Of a stretch of DNA of 64,000 nt, positions 53,633-63,025 are shown piece by piece. The stretch covers positions 324,735 through 388,734 of the forward strand of contig JADKIL010000002.1 in NCBI GenBank assembly GCA_016721315.1, in the 5' to 3' direction. The translations under genes were made by a program, and so were the position numbers. The notes beneath the pieces were generated by a model, which searched no databases, was not told the DNA's origin, and saw only the letters and a list, made by a program, of their open reading frames with translations. Positions within the stretch are counted from its first letter, which is position 1. Every line of letters begins with the position of its first letter. Source of the stretch: Candidatus Villigracilis vicinus (GTDB lineage: Bacteria; Chloroflexota; Anaerolineae; Anaerolineales; Villigracilaceae).

Positions 53633-55195
53633 ATGAGTCGTAAAATCATTCCTTTTGTAATCGCGTTCGTATTGATCTGTCTGGTGATGGGTGTGGCAGG
53701 CGTGTTCGCTTTCAGCGGCGCGGCCACGGCCGAAAAATTCGGCAGCGACGAAGCATGGTCACAACCCTACTCCACTGCCGAAAGTATGAAGGTCATCGAC
53801 CTGACCGGCGACGGACAAGATGAACTCTTCATTCAGAATACCAGCAACGTCAGCGTTATGGACGGTTCCGGAACAACGTTATGGAGTTTCAATTACTCAT
53901 CTCTCAAGACCACACTTGGGGATGTGAACGGCGACGGTGTTGAAGATATCGTTGTTTATCATATGAGCACCGGTCCATCTGTGGATGTCATTTCCAAGGG
54001 AAATGCAACCCCCATCGCGCAATATCTGACTGATGTAGTAACCCCCTCCCGCGTGGCAGTCATCCGCTTCTCTAGCGGACCTGAAATTGTCCTCGGCGAT
54101 ACTTCAGGCAGTGTCCTCGCTTTGAGTACAGACGGTGCCCCGCTATGGAACAGCAGAGTCGGCTCAGCGGAGATCCGCGGCATGGATGATGCGCTGATCG
54201 GTGGTCAGATGCATGTTGCCATCGCATCCAATGATGGAACCGTGAAGGTCTTTGCATCAGACGGTACAACGGTCTGGACGGTGAGTCAGGAACAGCTAAG
54301 AAGGATGCGCGCCTTCGACCTCAATGCCGATGGCAATAGTGAGATCATCACTGGCGGCGAGTATGGTTTATTCCGAATCTACAACGCCACAAATGGACAA
54401 GTGCTCTTTGAAAAATCATTGGGACAAGCCGTGAGCGAAGTGCGCGAAGTGGAATTGAATGGCGACCCGTCTTCGCGTGAGATCGTGGTCGGCGGCAAAG
54501 ATGGCGGCATATGGGCGTTCTCGTTCAATGGCACTAGCGCCAGCCAAATGTGGACCGGTTCCCTGGCAGATAAAGTGACCGAGATCTCCGGTCTCGACAT
54601 CAACGAAGACGGCAAACAGGAAGCTGTCATTGGTGACGATGCAGGGAATGTTGCTGTCTTTACCGAAAACGGCACACGCAACAACCTGCCTAACCATTCA
54701 ACTGGCATCACCCGCATTGACATTGGCAAGCTCGGCAATGAGCGTTACGTGGTCATCGCCGACCATGATGTGGTAACAACCAACAAGGTTAACTTCAGTT
54801 CCATTCCGGGCTTTCAGTTTATGCCGCTGGTGGTGGGGTTGATCGTCTCGGCGGTCATCCTTGTGATCGCGGGCATCCTCGCGTCCATTCCGCCCAAGCC
54901 AGAGATGAAGCTCTCGCTGCAAGACAAGAGCCGCGAAAGCCTCGAAGCCGAACGCCGTATGTTCAAAGAACACATCGCGGACGTGGAACGCCTGCGCAAA
55001 GCTGGTGAGATGTCCAATGAAGCCTATCTCTCGCGCCTCAAACGCCTGCGCGGTGACCTCGCCGAAAACGAAGCCGCCTTCAAAACTGCGAACTTCCCCA
55101 TCAAAACCGAAACCTTCGCCTGCCCCAACTGCGGCGGCACCCTGGAATTGGGTATGGATAAGTGTGAGTATTGCGGTCAGGTGATTTTGTCGTGA
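53633..55195 (+). CDS. FG-GAP-type propeller membrane protein with C-terminal zinc ribbon
   Basis: 520 residues. An N-terminal helix (FVIAFVLICLVMGVAGVFAF) is followed by an extracytoplasmic beta-propeller of FG-GAP/VCBS-like repeats (DLTGDGQDELFIQN, DVNGDGVEDIVVYH, DLNADGNSEIITGG, DINEDGKQEAVIGD, with calcium-binding-like DxNxDG). A second helix near 400 (PLVVGLIVSAVILVIAGILA) leads to a cytoplasmic coiled coil with a SHOCT-like segment (LRKAGEMSNEAYLSRL) and a closing zinc ribbon (CPNCGGTLELGMDKCEYCGQ). The two-sided layout suggests a sensor with a cytoplasmic output, but that is inference. Confidence 0.88.
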   Translation: MSRKIIPFVIAFVLICLVMGVAGVFAFSGAATAEKFGSDEAWSQPYSTAESMKVIDLTGDGQDELFIQNTSNVSVMDGSGTTLWSFNYSSLKTTLGDVNGDGVEDIVVYHMSTGPSVDVISKGNATPIAQYLTDVVTPSRVAVIRFSSGPEIVLGDTSGSVLALSTDGAPLWNSRVGSAEIRGMDDALIGGQMHVAIASNDGTVKVFASDGTTVWTVSQEQLRRMRAFDLNADGNSEIITGGEYGLFRIYNATNGQVLFEKSLGQAVSEVREVELNGDPSSREIVVGGKDGGIWAFSFNGTSASQMWTGSLADKVTEISGLDINEDGKQEAVIGDDAGNVAVFTENGTRNNLPNHSTGITRIDIGKLGNERYVVIADHDVVTTNKVNFSSIPGFQFMPLVVGLIVSAVILVIAGILASIPPKPEMKLSLQDKSRESLEAERRMFKEHIADVERLRKAGEMSNEAYLSRLKRLRGDLAENEAAFKTANFPIKTETFACPNCGGTLELGMDKCEYCGQVILS

Positions 55196-55230
55196 TGAAG
55201 TGAAGGGTGAATAGTTGATAGTGAATAGAA

Positions 55231-55262
55231 AAAACTCCCGCTTATTCGGACGGGAGTTTTTT
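55231..55262. terminator. bidirectional terminator
   Basis: Stem aaaactcccg / cgggagtttt between convergent genes. Confidence 0.85.
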
Positions 55263-55273
55263 CATCATTGCTC

Positions 55274-56868
55274 TTACGGTGAAAGGGAGCAACGAAAGCC
55301 AAAGTAGCTGCTGGAACCCGAGGGATCGCCCCTGAGGCGGAAGGCGGAACGAACGATGAGATCAACGCTGATCCACGAGCCACCCCGCAGCACTCTTGAG
55401 CCACTTGCGGTTAAATCTTCGCGCCCATCATTAGGATCGTAAGGGTAAGGTTGATATAAACTACTCACCCACTCCCAAACATTACCAGCCATATCCAATA
55501 CGCCATAAATACTTGCACCTCCTTGATACTTTCCAACCTCAGTCGTGTCACCAACCTTGCTATTGTAATTCAGCAAATTGACATCCGAGGATTCATTCCC
55601 CCACGGATACGTTTTCCCATCGGTGCCGCGTGCTGCTTTTTCCCATTCAGCTTCTGTGGGCAATCTACGCTTCGCCCAAGCGCAATATTCACTTGCTTGA
55701 TTCCAGTCTACATAAATGACGGGGTAATCATCAAACTCGGAATTGCCGTAATAGTTATCACGAGTATATGACTTAGAGGATCGAGGAGGTGTCGCACATC
55801 CACCTTCTTCAACACATTTTGCATACATGGCATTGGTCACTTCGGTCTGGTCGATCCAGAAGGCATCTAGTTCAACTTTATGAATAGGTTGTTCATTAGA
55901 GTAAGCATCACTACCCATTGTAAATTCATTCGCTGGCACAAAGACCAACGTCATTCCGTCTTTGTTGGATACTTGAGTCGAGCCAATTCCCAGGGTTGGA
56001 GTAAAGGTGGGTGATGAAATTGAGGTAAGCGTTTTTATAAGATAATTTCCGACAAAAATAACGATAAGCAAAACAATAAAAACACTTCCGCCAATACCTA
56101 AAGGCAGTAAATCCAATTCAGGCGCAGGTGTTGCCGCGCTTTCCTGTTTCTTTTCAACCACGTGGATAGGTTGCAAAACAGGATTGAGTTTTTGCTTTTC
56201 AAGCCTTTCTTTTTCTGTCTGTTTGGCTTGCGACAGTTCGATTTTCTCGCGCTCGGCTCGTTCTCGGGAAATCCGTTCAGCAGCTTCCCATTCTGTTTTT
56301 TTTTGCCTCTTTTAATTTGGCATTCTCGATAAACTCAAGTTCTGCCTTTTTTAGCTTCTTCCCCTTGCTTCGGTACAACCATCTCCGCAGCTTCGTGCCC
56401 AACCTTCACGCGTTCTGCTACTTCTTCGGCTTCTAATTTCAGTTTTTGCTGATGTCTTTTTTTTAATGAACGTAAAAGGATTTGGTAAGTATTTTCCTTC
56501 TTATCGCCAAAATAATCACCCCATTGCCTCGAACCTAAATAACGTGGAATCTGGCAATCATCCAGTCGGAATGGAATCAAGAATATGTCATTACGAGGCT
56601 TTTCCAGCGAAAGTTCCCAAGCGTAATTCAACTCTCGTTGAACAAATCCCTCTTTTCGAACTGAATTTTGCGAAAGGAAAATAATTACAATATCTGCATC
56701 ATCAAGAGCTTCTTCAATCGAGGTTGTCCAATATTGACCAAAAGAAAGTTTTTCTTCATCTAGCCAAGGGTCAATCCAATCTTCGGCTTTAAGACGTTTA
56801 TATAATTCCCGCACAGCAGGTTTGTCTTGCGAGGCATGGCAAAGAAAAACGCGGAGTTGTCTTGGCAT
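55274..56868 (-). pseudogene. TIR / coiled-coil / membrane / formylglycine-enzyme-like fusion, split by two frameshifts
   Basis: Read as three frames, the stretch gives one continuous protein of about 530 residues. 56868-56335: TIR-type domain (RVFLCHASQDKPAVRELYKR, WLDEEKLSFGQYWTTSIEEA, VQRELNYAWELSL). After one surplus A in the A6 run near 56347-56352 and another in the A9 run near 56296-56304, a charged coiled coil follows (EFIENAKLKEAKK; AERISRERAEREKIELSQ). Then a hydrophobic helix (LGIGGSVFIVLLIVIFVG) and an FGE/SUMF1 domain: GMTLVFVPANEFTMGSD, DQTEVTNAMYAKCVEEGG, WNQASEYCAWAKRRLPTEAE, and end GGSWISVDLIVRSAFRLRG. Each frameshift is fixed by removing one A, so error is likely. The intact piece 55274-56176 alone would encode 300 residues. 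Confidence 0.82.
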
Positions 56869-56941
56869 GGGGTATCCCGATTACCAAAATTATAAACCCT
56901 CCCGTTGAACTGACCCCGAAAAGCAGACATGAAAAGAAAGC

Positions 56942-56968
56942 CCTCCTGTGAGAAATAAGCACAGGAGG
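56942..56968 (+). promoter_or_regulatory. hairpin hiding the transposase ribosome-binding site
   Basis: A perfect 9-bp inverted repeat (cctcctgtg / cacaggagg) with a 9-base loop covers the AGGAGG Shine-Dalgarno (56963-56968) of the OrfA start at 56976. Transcripts entering from outside the element would fold it and block translation, a known way for insertion sequences to limit transposition. Confidence 0.7.
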
Positions 56969-56975
56969 TGCTTTT

Positions 56976-58111
56976 ATGTCAGGACGAAAAGGAATGAAGC
57001 ACTATCGGGTGGAAATTAAGCAGGAGGCGGTGCGTCTGGTGCTGGAAAGACATCTGACGTATGCGGCTGTGGCGACTTGGCTGGAAATCCGTAAGCGAAC
57101 GGATCGAAGTTTGGGTACGGAAGTATCGAGGAAGGGAAGCCTCCTTTCATAAACCAATTGGGAGACCGTTGAAATCGCAAGCGGAAGAGCGGGAACTGGA
57201 ACGACTGCGAATGGAAAATGCACTCTAAAAAATTCCATACCGAATTGCGGAAAGTGCAGCTCGCGCAGCGCAGTATCGGGCGATCCACCACCATAAGGAA
57301 GAATACGAAAGTGCGATGTGTAAATTCTTTGGTGTTTCGCGAGCGGCGTATTATGCATGGGAGAGGAAACTGGGAGAAACAGACCGGATCAGGGACGCAT
57401 GGAGAAAATCCGAAGCGGTCTGTGAGGCTTCACAAAAGCTACGGGTATCGGCGGATCACGATCCATCTCCAGCGAAAACTGGGTCTGCAAATCAATCACA
57501 AGGCTGTTTTACGGCTGATGGGCAAGCTGGGTATTCGTTCGCAAGCCAGAAAGCCCAAAATGTGCAAAAAGCTGGAAGAAATCGGCACCTACCATCCTAT
57601 CCCAACGTTCTCAATCGAGACTTTGTCGCGACAAAGCCAAACCAGAAGTGGGTCACGGATGTCACCACATTCGCACTTTGCAGGGCTGGGCGTATTTGTC
57701 CACCATCAAGGATCTCTACGATGGCTTTATTGTGGCACATGTCTTTGACCAAACCAATTCGTCGCGCTCTGGTAACTCGGACTCTGAAACGGGCCCAGCA
57801 AAAGAAAAGGTCACTGATGGACTTGTCCTCCATAGTGACCGGGGGACACAATACACTTCACAGGCATATCATGTCCTTGTCGGCGGTGTAACATCACGCC
57901 TTCCATGTCGCGTCGTGGAAACTGCTGGGATAATGCTCCGATGGAGAACTTCTTTGGACATCTCAAAAGAGGAATATTTGCGACAATCAAGCAAACCACC
58001 TTTAAAAAGATACAGAGCAACTTATTGATGAATACACTTACTTTTACAACTATGAACGGATACAATTGAAAACAAGACAGACACCTTACGAAACCAGTGT
58101 CTGTCCATTTG
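56976..58111 (+). pseudogene. IS3-family transposase (OrfA/OrfB), frameshifted
   Basis: OrfA begins at 56976 (SGRKGMKHYRVEIKQEAVRL, then HTH LTYAAVATWLEIR), and breaks soon after. OrfB pieces follow in several frames: KFFGVSRAAYYAWERKLGE; RLHKSYGYRRITIHLQRKLG; the DDE segments TKPNQKWVTDVTTF (D1) and VLHSDRGTQYTSQAY (D2), then NCWDNAPMENFFGHLKRGIF (E). The closing segment NYERIQLKTRQTPYETS is found near 58050-58100. The DDE triad is therefore complete in the fragments. OrfB may have been read by -1 frameshifting originally, but at least four further frame changes are needed. Confidence 0.8.
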
Positions 58112-58205
58112 ATCCAGTGGGCTTTCTTTTTTGTCTTGCTCGAAGGGTTCAGTCTCCGTCGAATAATCAGCGGAGGGTCTTTTTCGTTTCGTCTCTCTTT
58201 CAAAT

Positions 58206-58819
58206 CTATTGCTGGCTGCCCAAGACCATTGTCCAGTAATGAGAGTATCGGTTCACAGTGTCGTTGGGGTTATACACGTACCCGATCCCGATCTCGGTAA
58301 AGTTGGGATTTAGGATGTTCGCTTTGAGGCGCGCTGTTCATCCAACCGGTCATTACAGTAGCCGGGGTGCGGTATCCTGCTGCTACGTTTTCGCCCCACC
58401 AGAAGAGGGATAACTCGTACGCTTAATGCGATCCAACGGGGAAGAACCATCGGAGCCTGTATGACATAAAGAAATTGCAGCCCATATCGAGAGAATGCGC
58501 CTGTGCAGCCTGGGTCAACTGAGCCTGGCTGGTTACTGCGTTCACCCAGCAGCAGCACGTTCCTGGTTAACAAGGAGGATCACATCCGCTGCAAATTGGG
58601 CAGCGTTGGATCGCTGGCAGTACATTGACCTTCAGGCGAGACCTCATTGGGTCATTGGCTGCACCAGCTGAGCCTTCAAGTGACAAACTGGAAGCATCTG
58701 AAGAAACCGGCGGGATCAAACTGCCCAGCCTCATCCCCTTCCATAGGGGCAGCATCTGTGGCACAAGCCTGTAAAGCGAACAAAGCGACGATCAGCAAGA
58801 CATACAAATAACGTTTCAT
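58206..58819 (-). pseudogene. CAP/SCP-domain lipoprotein, frameshifted
   Basis: The start at 58819 (GAGGAGAG upstream) gives a lipoprotein signal (MKRYLYVLLIVALFALQAC), then a broken linker and CAP-domain parts in different frames: ADVILLVNQERAAAG, LTQAAQAHSLDMG, a HTGSDGSSP-type piece, RIKR-TSYP, GENVAAGYRTPATVMTGWMN and the end of the domain VNRYSHYWTMVLGSQQ. The CAP superfamily (PR-1) comprises secreted proteins with lipid-binding or unknown roles. Several single-base indels are needed to join the parts. It was probably intact in the organism. Confidence 0.75.
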
Positions 58820-58932
58820 TCTCTCTCCTCATATATAGATAATCAATACCATCCGGGCATCTTCCCGGTTTACAAATTAAGTTGCAATAATACCTTGGGA
58901 AGGGTCGTGACCCAAAAAGACGGACAATAAAG

Positions 58933-58981
58933 AGAGACCACAAAGAACACCAAGTTACCTTCGGTGAACTCTGTGGTCTCT
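58933..58981. repeat. short inverted repeat
   Basis: agagaccaca / tgtggtctct, 10 bp perfect, with a second inner pair (aactctg/ caaagaa region weak). The longer 58820-59173 interval holds only this and the element at 59035. Confidence 0.5.
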
Positions 58982-59034
58982 TCTGCCAAACAAATTCCTA
59001 AGTAGGTAATCGAAATAAATTTTAAAAAGAGCAT

Positions 59035-59127
59035 CGTCATTGCGAGGAGGGCGCTCTTCCCGACGAAGCAATCTTGCCCTCAAGTCATGGGATTGCTTCG
59101 CCGCAAAGAGCGCGGCTCGCAATGACG
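59035..59127. repeat. palindromic repeat element (93 bp)
   Basis: Terminal 12-bp perfect inverted repeats cgtcattgcgag / ctcgcaatgacg, with a nested pair around gaagcaatc / gattgcttc. The same ends and first 40 bases are found at 60333-60451, so this is a small dispersed family. Confidence 0.75.
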
Positions 59128-59173
59128 GAATTCTATTATTTTCGACCGACCACTTAGCTGAGACTTTTTACCA

Positions 59174-60320
59174 TTAATGCAACGGCAGAGACGTATCCAC
59201 TTCCTCAGCCAGAGCGTTAATGCCGCCTTTGAGGATTCTTCATTTTCTTGAAACCAGCGGAGGATAAAATTTCGATCGCGCGTGCCGAGCGGGATCCGCG
59301 TTTGCTGAAGACGACCATTTCTTCGGCAGAGTCAATTCCGCCATGCGCTAAAGGCAACCTCACCGAGCGGAATGTTCTTTGCGCCTTGATGGCGGCGATC
59401 TCCAACTCATGGGGCTCCACGCATCGAGCAGGAACAGGTTCGGGACACGTTCGAGGCGTTCTTTCAAGTCCTGTGCCGTAATATCCCAATTCGCACCCGC
59501 AGAGGTATCATCCGCGTGGTGACCAGGAACACCACAAAATTCTTCGTAGTCGATCAACTCTTTGATATCGGCGTTGGGACCGCACACGCGGCATTTGGGA
59601 CTTCTTGAGTGTGACAAAGTCAAAGCTCATATCGAGCGCGTTGTAAAGCAGCAGCTTGCCGATGAGCGGTGTGCCGATGCCGAGCAAAACTTTCAAGGCT
59701 TCAGTGGCTTGAAGCGTACCAACCGTGCCGGGAAGGATGCAGCACACCACCCTCCGCGCAGGAAGGGACAAGCCCAGGTGGAGGCGGCTCAGGGAAGAGA
59801 CAGCGATAGCACGGTCCCTTCTCGGCGTGGAAGACACTCACCTGCCCATCGAAGCGGAAGATGGAACCATAGATGTTCGGCTTCCCCAACATCACGCAGA
59901 CGTCATTGGTGAGGTAGCGGGTCGGGAAGTTATCGGTGCCATCAATGATGACATCGTAATCCTTCGCGATGCGCATGGCGTTCTCGGAAGTGTACGGCTC
60001 GTTGTAAATATCCACCTGAATATCAGGGTTGAGGTCTTGCAGGCGTTCCTTGGCGCTTTCCACCTTCAACTTGCCAACCGTGGACGTGCCATGAATGACC
60101 TGCCTCTGCAAGTTGGACGAATCGACAATGTCGTAGTCCACCAAGCCAATCGCCCAATGCCCGCCGCGGCGAGATACAACGCCACGGGTGAGCCAAGTCC
60201 GCCCGTGCCGATGACTAGCGCGGAGGAGTTCTTTAATTATTGTCCCTGCAAGCCCACTTCGGGCATGAGCAGATGGCGCGAGTAGCGCAAAATTTGGTCG
60301 TGTGAAAGTTCTTCGATCAT
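59174..60320 (-). pseudogene. moeB: MoeB/ThiF-type adenylyltransferase with rhodanese domain, frameshifted
   Basis: The start at 60320 gives IEELSHDQILRYSRHLLMPE and EVGLQGQ, and then frames alternate: an adenylylation-loop region (GLGSPVALYLAAAG type, broken), LVDYDIVDSSNLQRQVIHG, DGTDNFPTRYLTNDVCVMLG, CYRCLFPEPPPPGLVPSC (zinc CxxC pair) and later CRVCGPN (second pair). The C-terminal rhodanese part ends ALAEEVDTSLPLH; its active Cys is not clearly seen. MoeB/MoeZ enzymes adenylate MoaD/ThiS/CysO-type C-termini, and the rhodanese domain supplies sulfur. At least four indels are needed. Confidence 0.82.
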
Positions 60321-60332
60321 CGTCAATCTCCT

Positions 60333-60451
60333 CGTCATTGCGAGGAGGGCGTTTTTCCCGACGAAGCAATCTCCAACTGTACAGGAGATTGCTCACCGCA
60401 CTGGCGTACGGCGCAAGTGTCGGGCGAAAGAGCATCGCCCTCGCAATGACA
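60333..60451. repeat. palindromic repeat element (119 bp), second copy
   Basis: Ends cgtcattgcgag / ctcgcaatgaca (one mismatch), with the same cgacgaagcaatct segment as 59035-59127. The interior has a second inverted pair. It lies between moaD-like and moeB-like genes. Confidence 0.75.
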
Positions 60452-60458
60452 GATGTCT

Positions 60459-60731
60459 CTACCCGCCCGCAATCGACGGGATCAGCATCACTTTATCGCC
60501 ATCCTTGATGGGCGTATCGACGCCCTGCAAGTCTTTGATATTGTGCTCGCCGACGAACAAATTCACGAACGGGCGCAGTTCGCCATTTTCGTTGAACAAA
60601 TGCGGCTTAATAGCGGGGTACTGGGTCGTCAGATCTGCCAGCGCTTCAGAAATTTTCGCGCCGCTCACGTTCACTTCGCTTTTCCCGCTGGTGTACGTGC
60701 GCAAAGGGGGTGGGATTCTCAAGGTTGTCAT
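60459..60731 (-). CDS. MoaD/ThiS/CysO-like sulfur-carrier protein
   Basis: 90 residues from the ATG at 60731. Ubiquitin-like fold (LRIPPPLRTYTSGKSEVNVS, ALADLTTQYPAIKPHLFNEN) and ends with the diagnostic Gly-Gly (IKDGDKVMLIPSIAGG), which is adenylated and converted to a thiocarboxylate by the MoeB-type enzyme encoded downstream. It could serve molybdopterin, thiamine or CysO-type cysteine synthesis; the neighbouring cysM and JAMM genes favour the CysO role. The gene appears intact. Confidence 0.9.
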   Translation of the reverse strand: MTTLRIPPPLRTYTSGKSEVNVSGAKISEALADLTTQYPAIKPHLFNENGELRPFVNLFVGEHNIKDLQGVDTPIKDGDKVMLIPSIAGG

Positions 60732-60768
60732 GGATTCTTTTTTTCTCTCTCGTTTCGTTGTTTTATTT

Positions 60769-60831
60769 ACCACAAAGGCTCACAAAGGAACACAAAGGTT
60801 TTTCCTTCGTGAGCCTTTGTTCCTTTGTGGT
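60769..60831. repeat. intergenic inverted repeat
   Basis: accacaaagg / cctttgtggt with repeated cacaaagg units in between, the CACAAAGG-type dispersed repeat common between genes of environmental bacteria. Confidence 0.5.
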
Positions 60832-60839
60832 TAAAGATC

Positions 60840-61358
60840 TTATATAAACAATTGTGCATCCGCGTCTGCGGCATATTCAGAAAGTAGCCGCACCGCCGAT
60901 CTCTGCCTGGGGAATGAATTCTTCCTTCTTGAAGCCAAATACATCCATCGTCATCTGGCAGCCGATCAGGCGCACATCCATTCCACTGCCATATCCCCGC
61001 AGTTCCTCGATCGAAGCCACGCCTTTATTCTTGAAAGTCTGTTTCATCAAATTGGTTGCAAGGCTTTCAAAACCGGGCGTTCGCCATCAAAAGGTTTGGC
61101 ATGGGTCAGGAAATGTTCTGAAATTTTCAGAACCGAACGGCATTTTCATGGGCATGGCAGGGTTGCTAACGGAGATACAGCCGCTGTAAGTTCAGGTTTG
61201 AGCAGGGTCAGCCCGTAGAAAGTAAAGAAAATGCCAACTTCCCAGCCCATGGCAGCAGCCGCAGTGGATAAGATGAATGGCGGGTACGCCCAATCAAGAG
61301 TACCTTTGCTGGCGATCAGTGCCAGTCTCTTCGGTGCATTCGGGTCAGATTTAGACAT
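60840..61358 (-). pseudogene. DsrE/DsrF-like protein, frameshifted
   Basis: The start at 61358 gives MSKSDPNAPKRLALIASKGT, then FILSTAAAAMGWEVGIFFTF and a broken PMPMKMPFG-type segment. A second frame continues with NKGVASIEELRGYGSGMDVR, LIGCQMTMDVFG (conserved Cys) and GGAATF, and a third ends EYAADADAQLFI. The DsrE-like peroxiredoxin family works in sulfur relay or in response to sulfane sulfur. At least two indels. It lies in the sulfur-carrier cluster 10 bases after tusA. Confidence 0.75.
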
Positions 61359-61368
61359 GTCTATCTCC

Positions 61369-61606
61369 TTAGGCTTTCTTCAAAAAGAAAACGAACTTTC
61401 CACTTTCTTCTGTGGAAAGCAGCAACTCATTCCCGGTCTGACGGCTCCAAGCCGCAATATCTGGCGGAGAACCGGCATCCGTGGCGATCATCTTCAAGAT
61501 CTGTCCGGCATTGAAGATCGTTCATGGCTTTCTTCGTCTTCACGATCGGCATCGGGCAAAGCAAGCCTGTGCAATCCAACAGTTGGTCTTCCTTGATTAC
61601 TTCCAT
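61369..61606 (-). pseudogene. tusA: TusA/SirA-like sulfur carrier, one frameshift
   Basis: Start at 61606. N-terminal part VIKEDQLLDCTGLLCPMPIV has the TusA CPxP motif (the second Cys carries persulfide). A frameshift near 61518 connects to the remaining domain DAGSPPDIAAWSRQTGNELL, ending KFVFFLKKA. One base change restores a normal-length protein of about 78 residues. It transfers sulfur between enzymes by protein-protein contact. Confidence 0.8.
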
Positions 61607-61624
61607 GTTAAAGTTTCTCCTCTT

Positions 61625-62035
61625 TTACTGAATTTCAATTTCTTCTTCGTCATATTTTGAACGGTCTTCCAGCAGTCTCCACGAACGATGGCTGACGGTC
61701 TTGCCTTTGATCGACCCGCGAAATAATGCAAGAGAAATACGGCTGCGCCCATTCGCGGTCAAATTCAGAAGGCACATTCGGACAATCAGGTGCGAGTGGA
61801 AAACACCGATCAAGTCCACGCCCAACTCCATTGCCTTCATCTCCGCCTTCAGGTAATCTTCAGGCGTGAGGAAAGCGTTATGCCTTGCCTCCTCTTCGCG
61901 CGCATTATCCAACGGCAACACATCGTTCACATCACCATCCGTGCCAAGCAAAAACCCAGCCCCCTCCCCCGGGTATGCCGCTTCGATATGTTTATTAATT
62001 CTTTCAATTAACTCGTTCGGTATTTTCAAACTCAT
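61625..62035 (-). pseudogene. JAMM/MPN-type metalloprotease (Mec-like), two compensating indels
   Basis: Reads N-terminal LIERINKHIEAAYPGEGAGF to LGVDLIGVFHSH. In the sequence as given, the frame after HSH is wrong. Adding one base there restores the full JAMM motif HSHPDCPNVPSEFD (HxHP-x6-SxxD). A second change near 61690 rejoins to the end SHRSWRLLEDRSKYDEEEIE. Mec+-type proteases cleave cysteine from the CysO carrier. The gene is three bases after the cysM-like stop. Confidence 0.82.
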
Positions 62036-62038
62036 TAT

Positions 62039-62996
62039 CTACGCTCGCTCCCAAAGAGATTTATCACTCAAATATTTGTACCCAGCATCCGGCAAGACCG
62101 TCACGACCACGCCTTCTTCCAATTCACTTGCGACTCGAAGCGCAGCCACAACTGCCGCTGCGGATGAAATGCCCACGAACAGACCTTCCTCGCGCGCAAG
62201 CCGAATCCCATCTCGTGCGCCGCTTCTGTCTTAATCTCCAAGCGGAGTGCCCGCGAGTGCCTCATCGTAGATCCCGGGCTTGATCGGACTAGGCATGTGC
62301 TTGAGTCCTTCCAACCCATGGAAGGGAGCATCCGGCTGAAAGGCGAGCGTTTTCCACATGCGGCAATTGTTCATTCAAATATCGGCCTCAGCCTGTGAAC
62401 GTACCCGAAGTGCCCAACCCGGCAATGAAATGCGTCACCTGCCCATTCGTTTGGCGCACGATCTCTGGTCCCCGTGCTGACGTAATGCGCCTGCCAGTTC
62501 GCGTCGTTGTTATATTGATTCGCATACCAATATGTATCAGGATTTTCCTCTGCCATCTCACGCGCGCCTTAAGGATCGCCCCATCCGAGCCTTCAAGCGG
62601 ACGTCAGTCAACACCAACTCCGCGCCCAGAGCTTTGAGAATGGAGAGCGTTCCGTGCTGGCACTAGCAGGCACCGCCAACGTGATCGGGATGCCCAATGC
62701 CGCGCCAAAGGTCGCCTACGATGCCCCATATTGCCAGAGGTTGAATCCAACAGGCGTTTACCGCCATCCAAATAGCCATTAATGATGCCATTCTGGATGA
62801 TGTTCAGTGCAGGGCGGTCCTTGACCGGAGCCGCAGGGGTTGAACCATTCAGCTTTGGCAAAAACCCGTACCCGCGGCGACAGACCCGAGGTCACACGGT
62901 GAAGCGGAAGAAGGGGCGTATTGCCAACCTATGATAGGCGAGGCTATCCAATGGAATCGTATTCGACCCAGTTAATCGTAGGTCTAGTAAGGTCAT
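62039..62996 (-). pseudogene. cysM: cysteine synthase (CysM-like), many frameshifts
   Basis: Pieces of a fold-type II PLP synthase occur in all three minus frames: RVFAKAEWFNP and the PLP Lys in SVKDRPALNIIQNG, SGNMG (STSGNMG loop), EMAEENPDTYWYANQYNND, THFIAGLGTSGTFTG, FHGLEGLKHMPSPIKPGIY, EEGLFVGISSAAAVVAALRV, and ending DAGYKYLSDKSLWERA. This is the CysM/CysK family that makes cysteine from O-acetylserine or O-phosphoserine and sulfide or a sulfur carrier. The start at 62996 is tentative. About seven or more indels are needed. Confidence 0.82.
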
Positions 62997-63025
62997 TTCT
63001 CTTCTCTTCTAGTTCATTAAATAAA

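Larger units (their letters stand above)
56911..58151 (+). mobile_element. IS3-family insertion sequence, degenerate
   Basis: About 1241 bp. The left end TGACCCCGAAAAG and the right end (read inverted) TGAACCCTTCGAGC are imperfect terminal inverted repeats that also share a GAAAGCCC core (left about 56936-56943). The element carries an OrfA-like HTH and an IS3-type integrase-like OrfB. No target-site duplication is evident. Several frame changes mean it is either dead or its consensus is wrong; given other broken genes nearby, the second is possible. Confidence 0.82.

Noticed and set aside
58154..58190. Terminator after the CAP gene
   Set aside because: The stem ctccg/cggag is only 5 bp with a 12-base loop.
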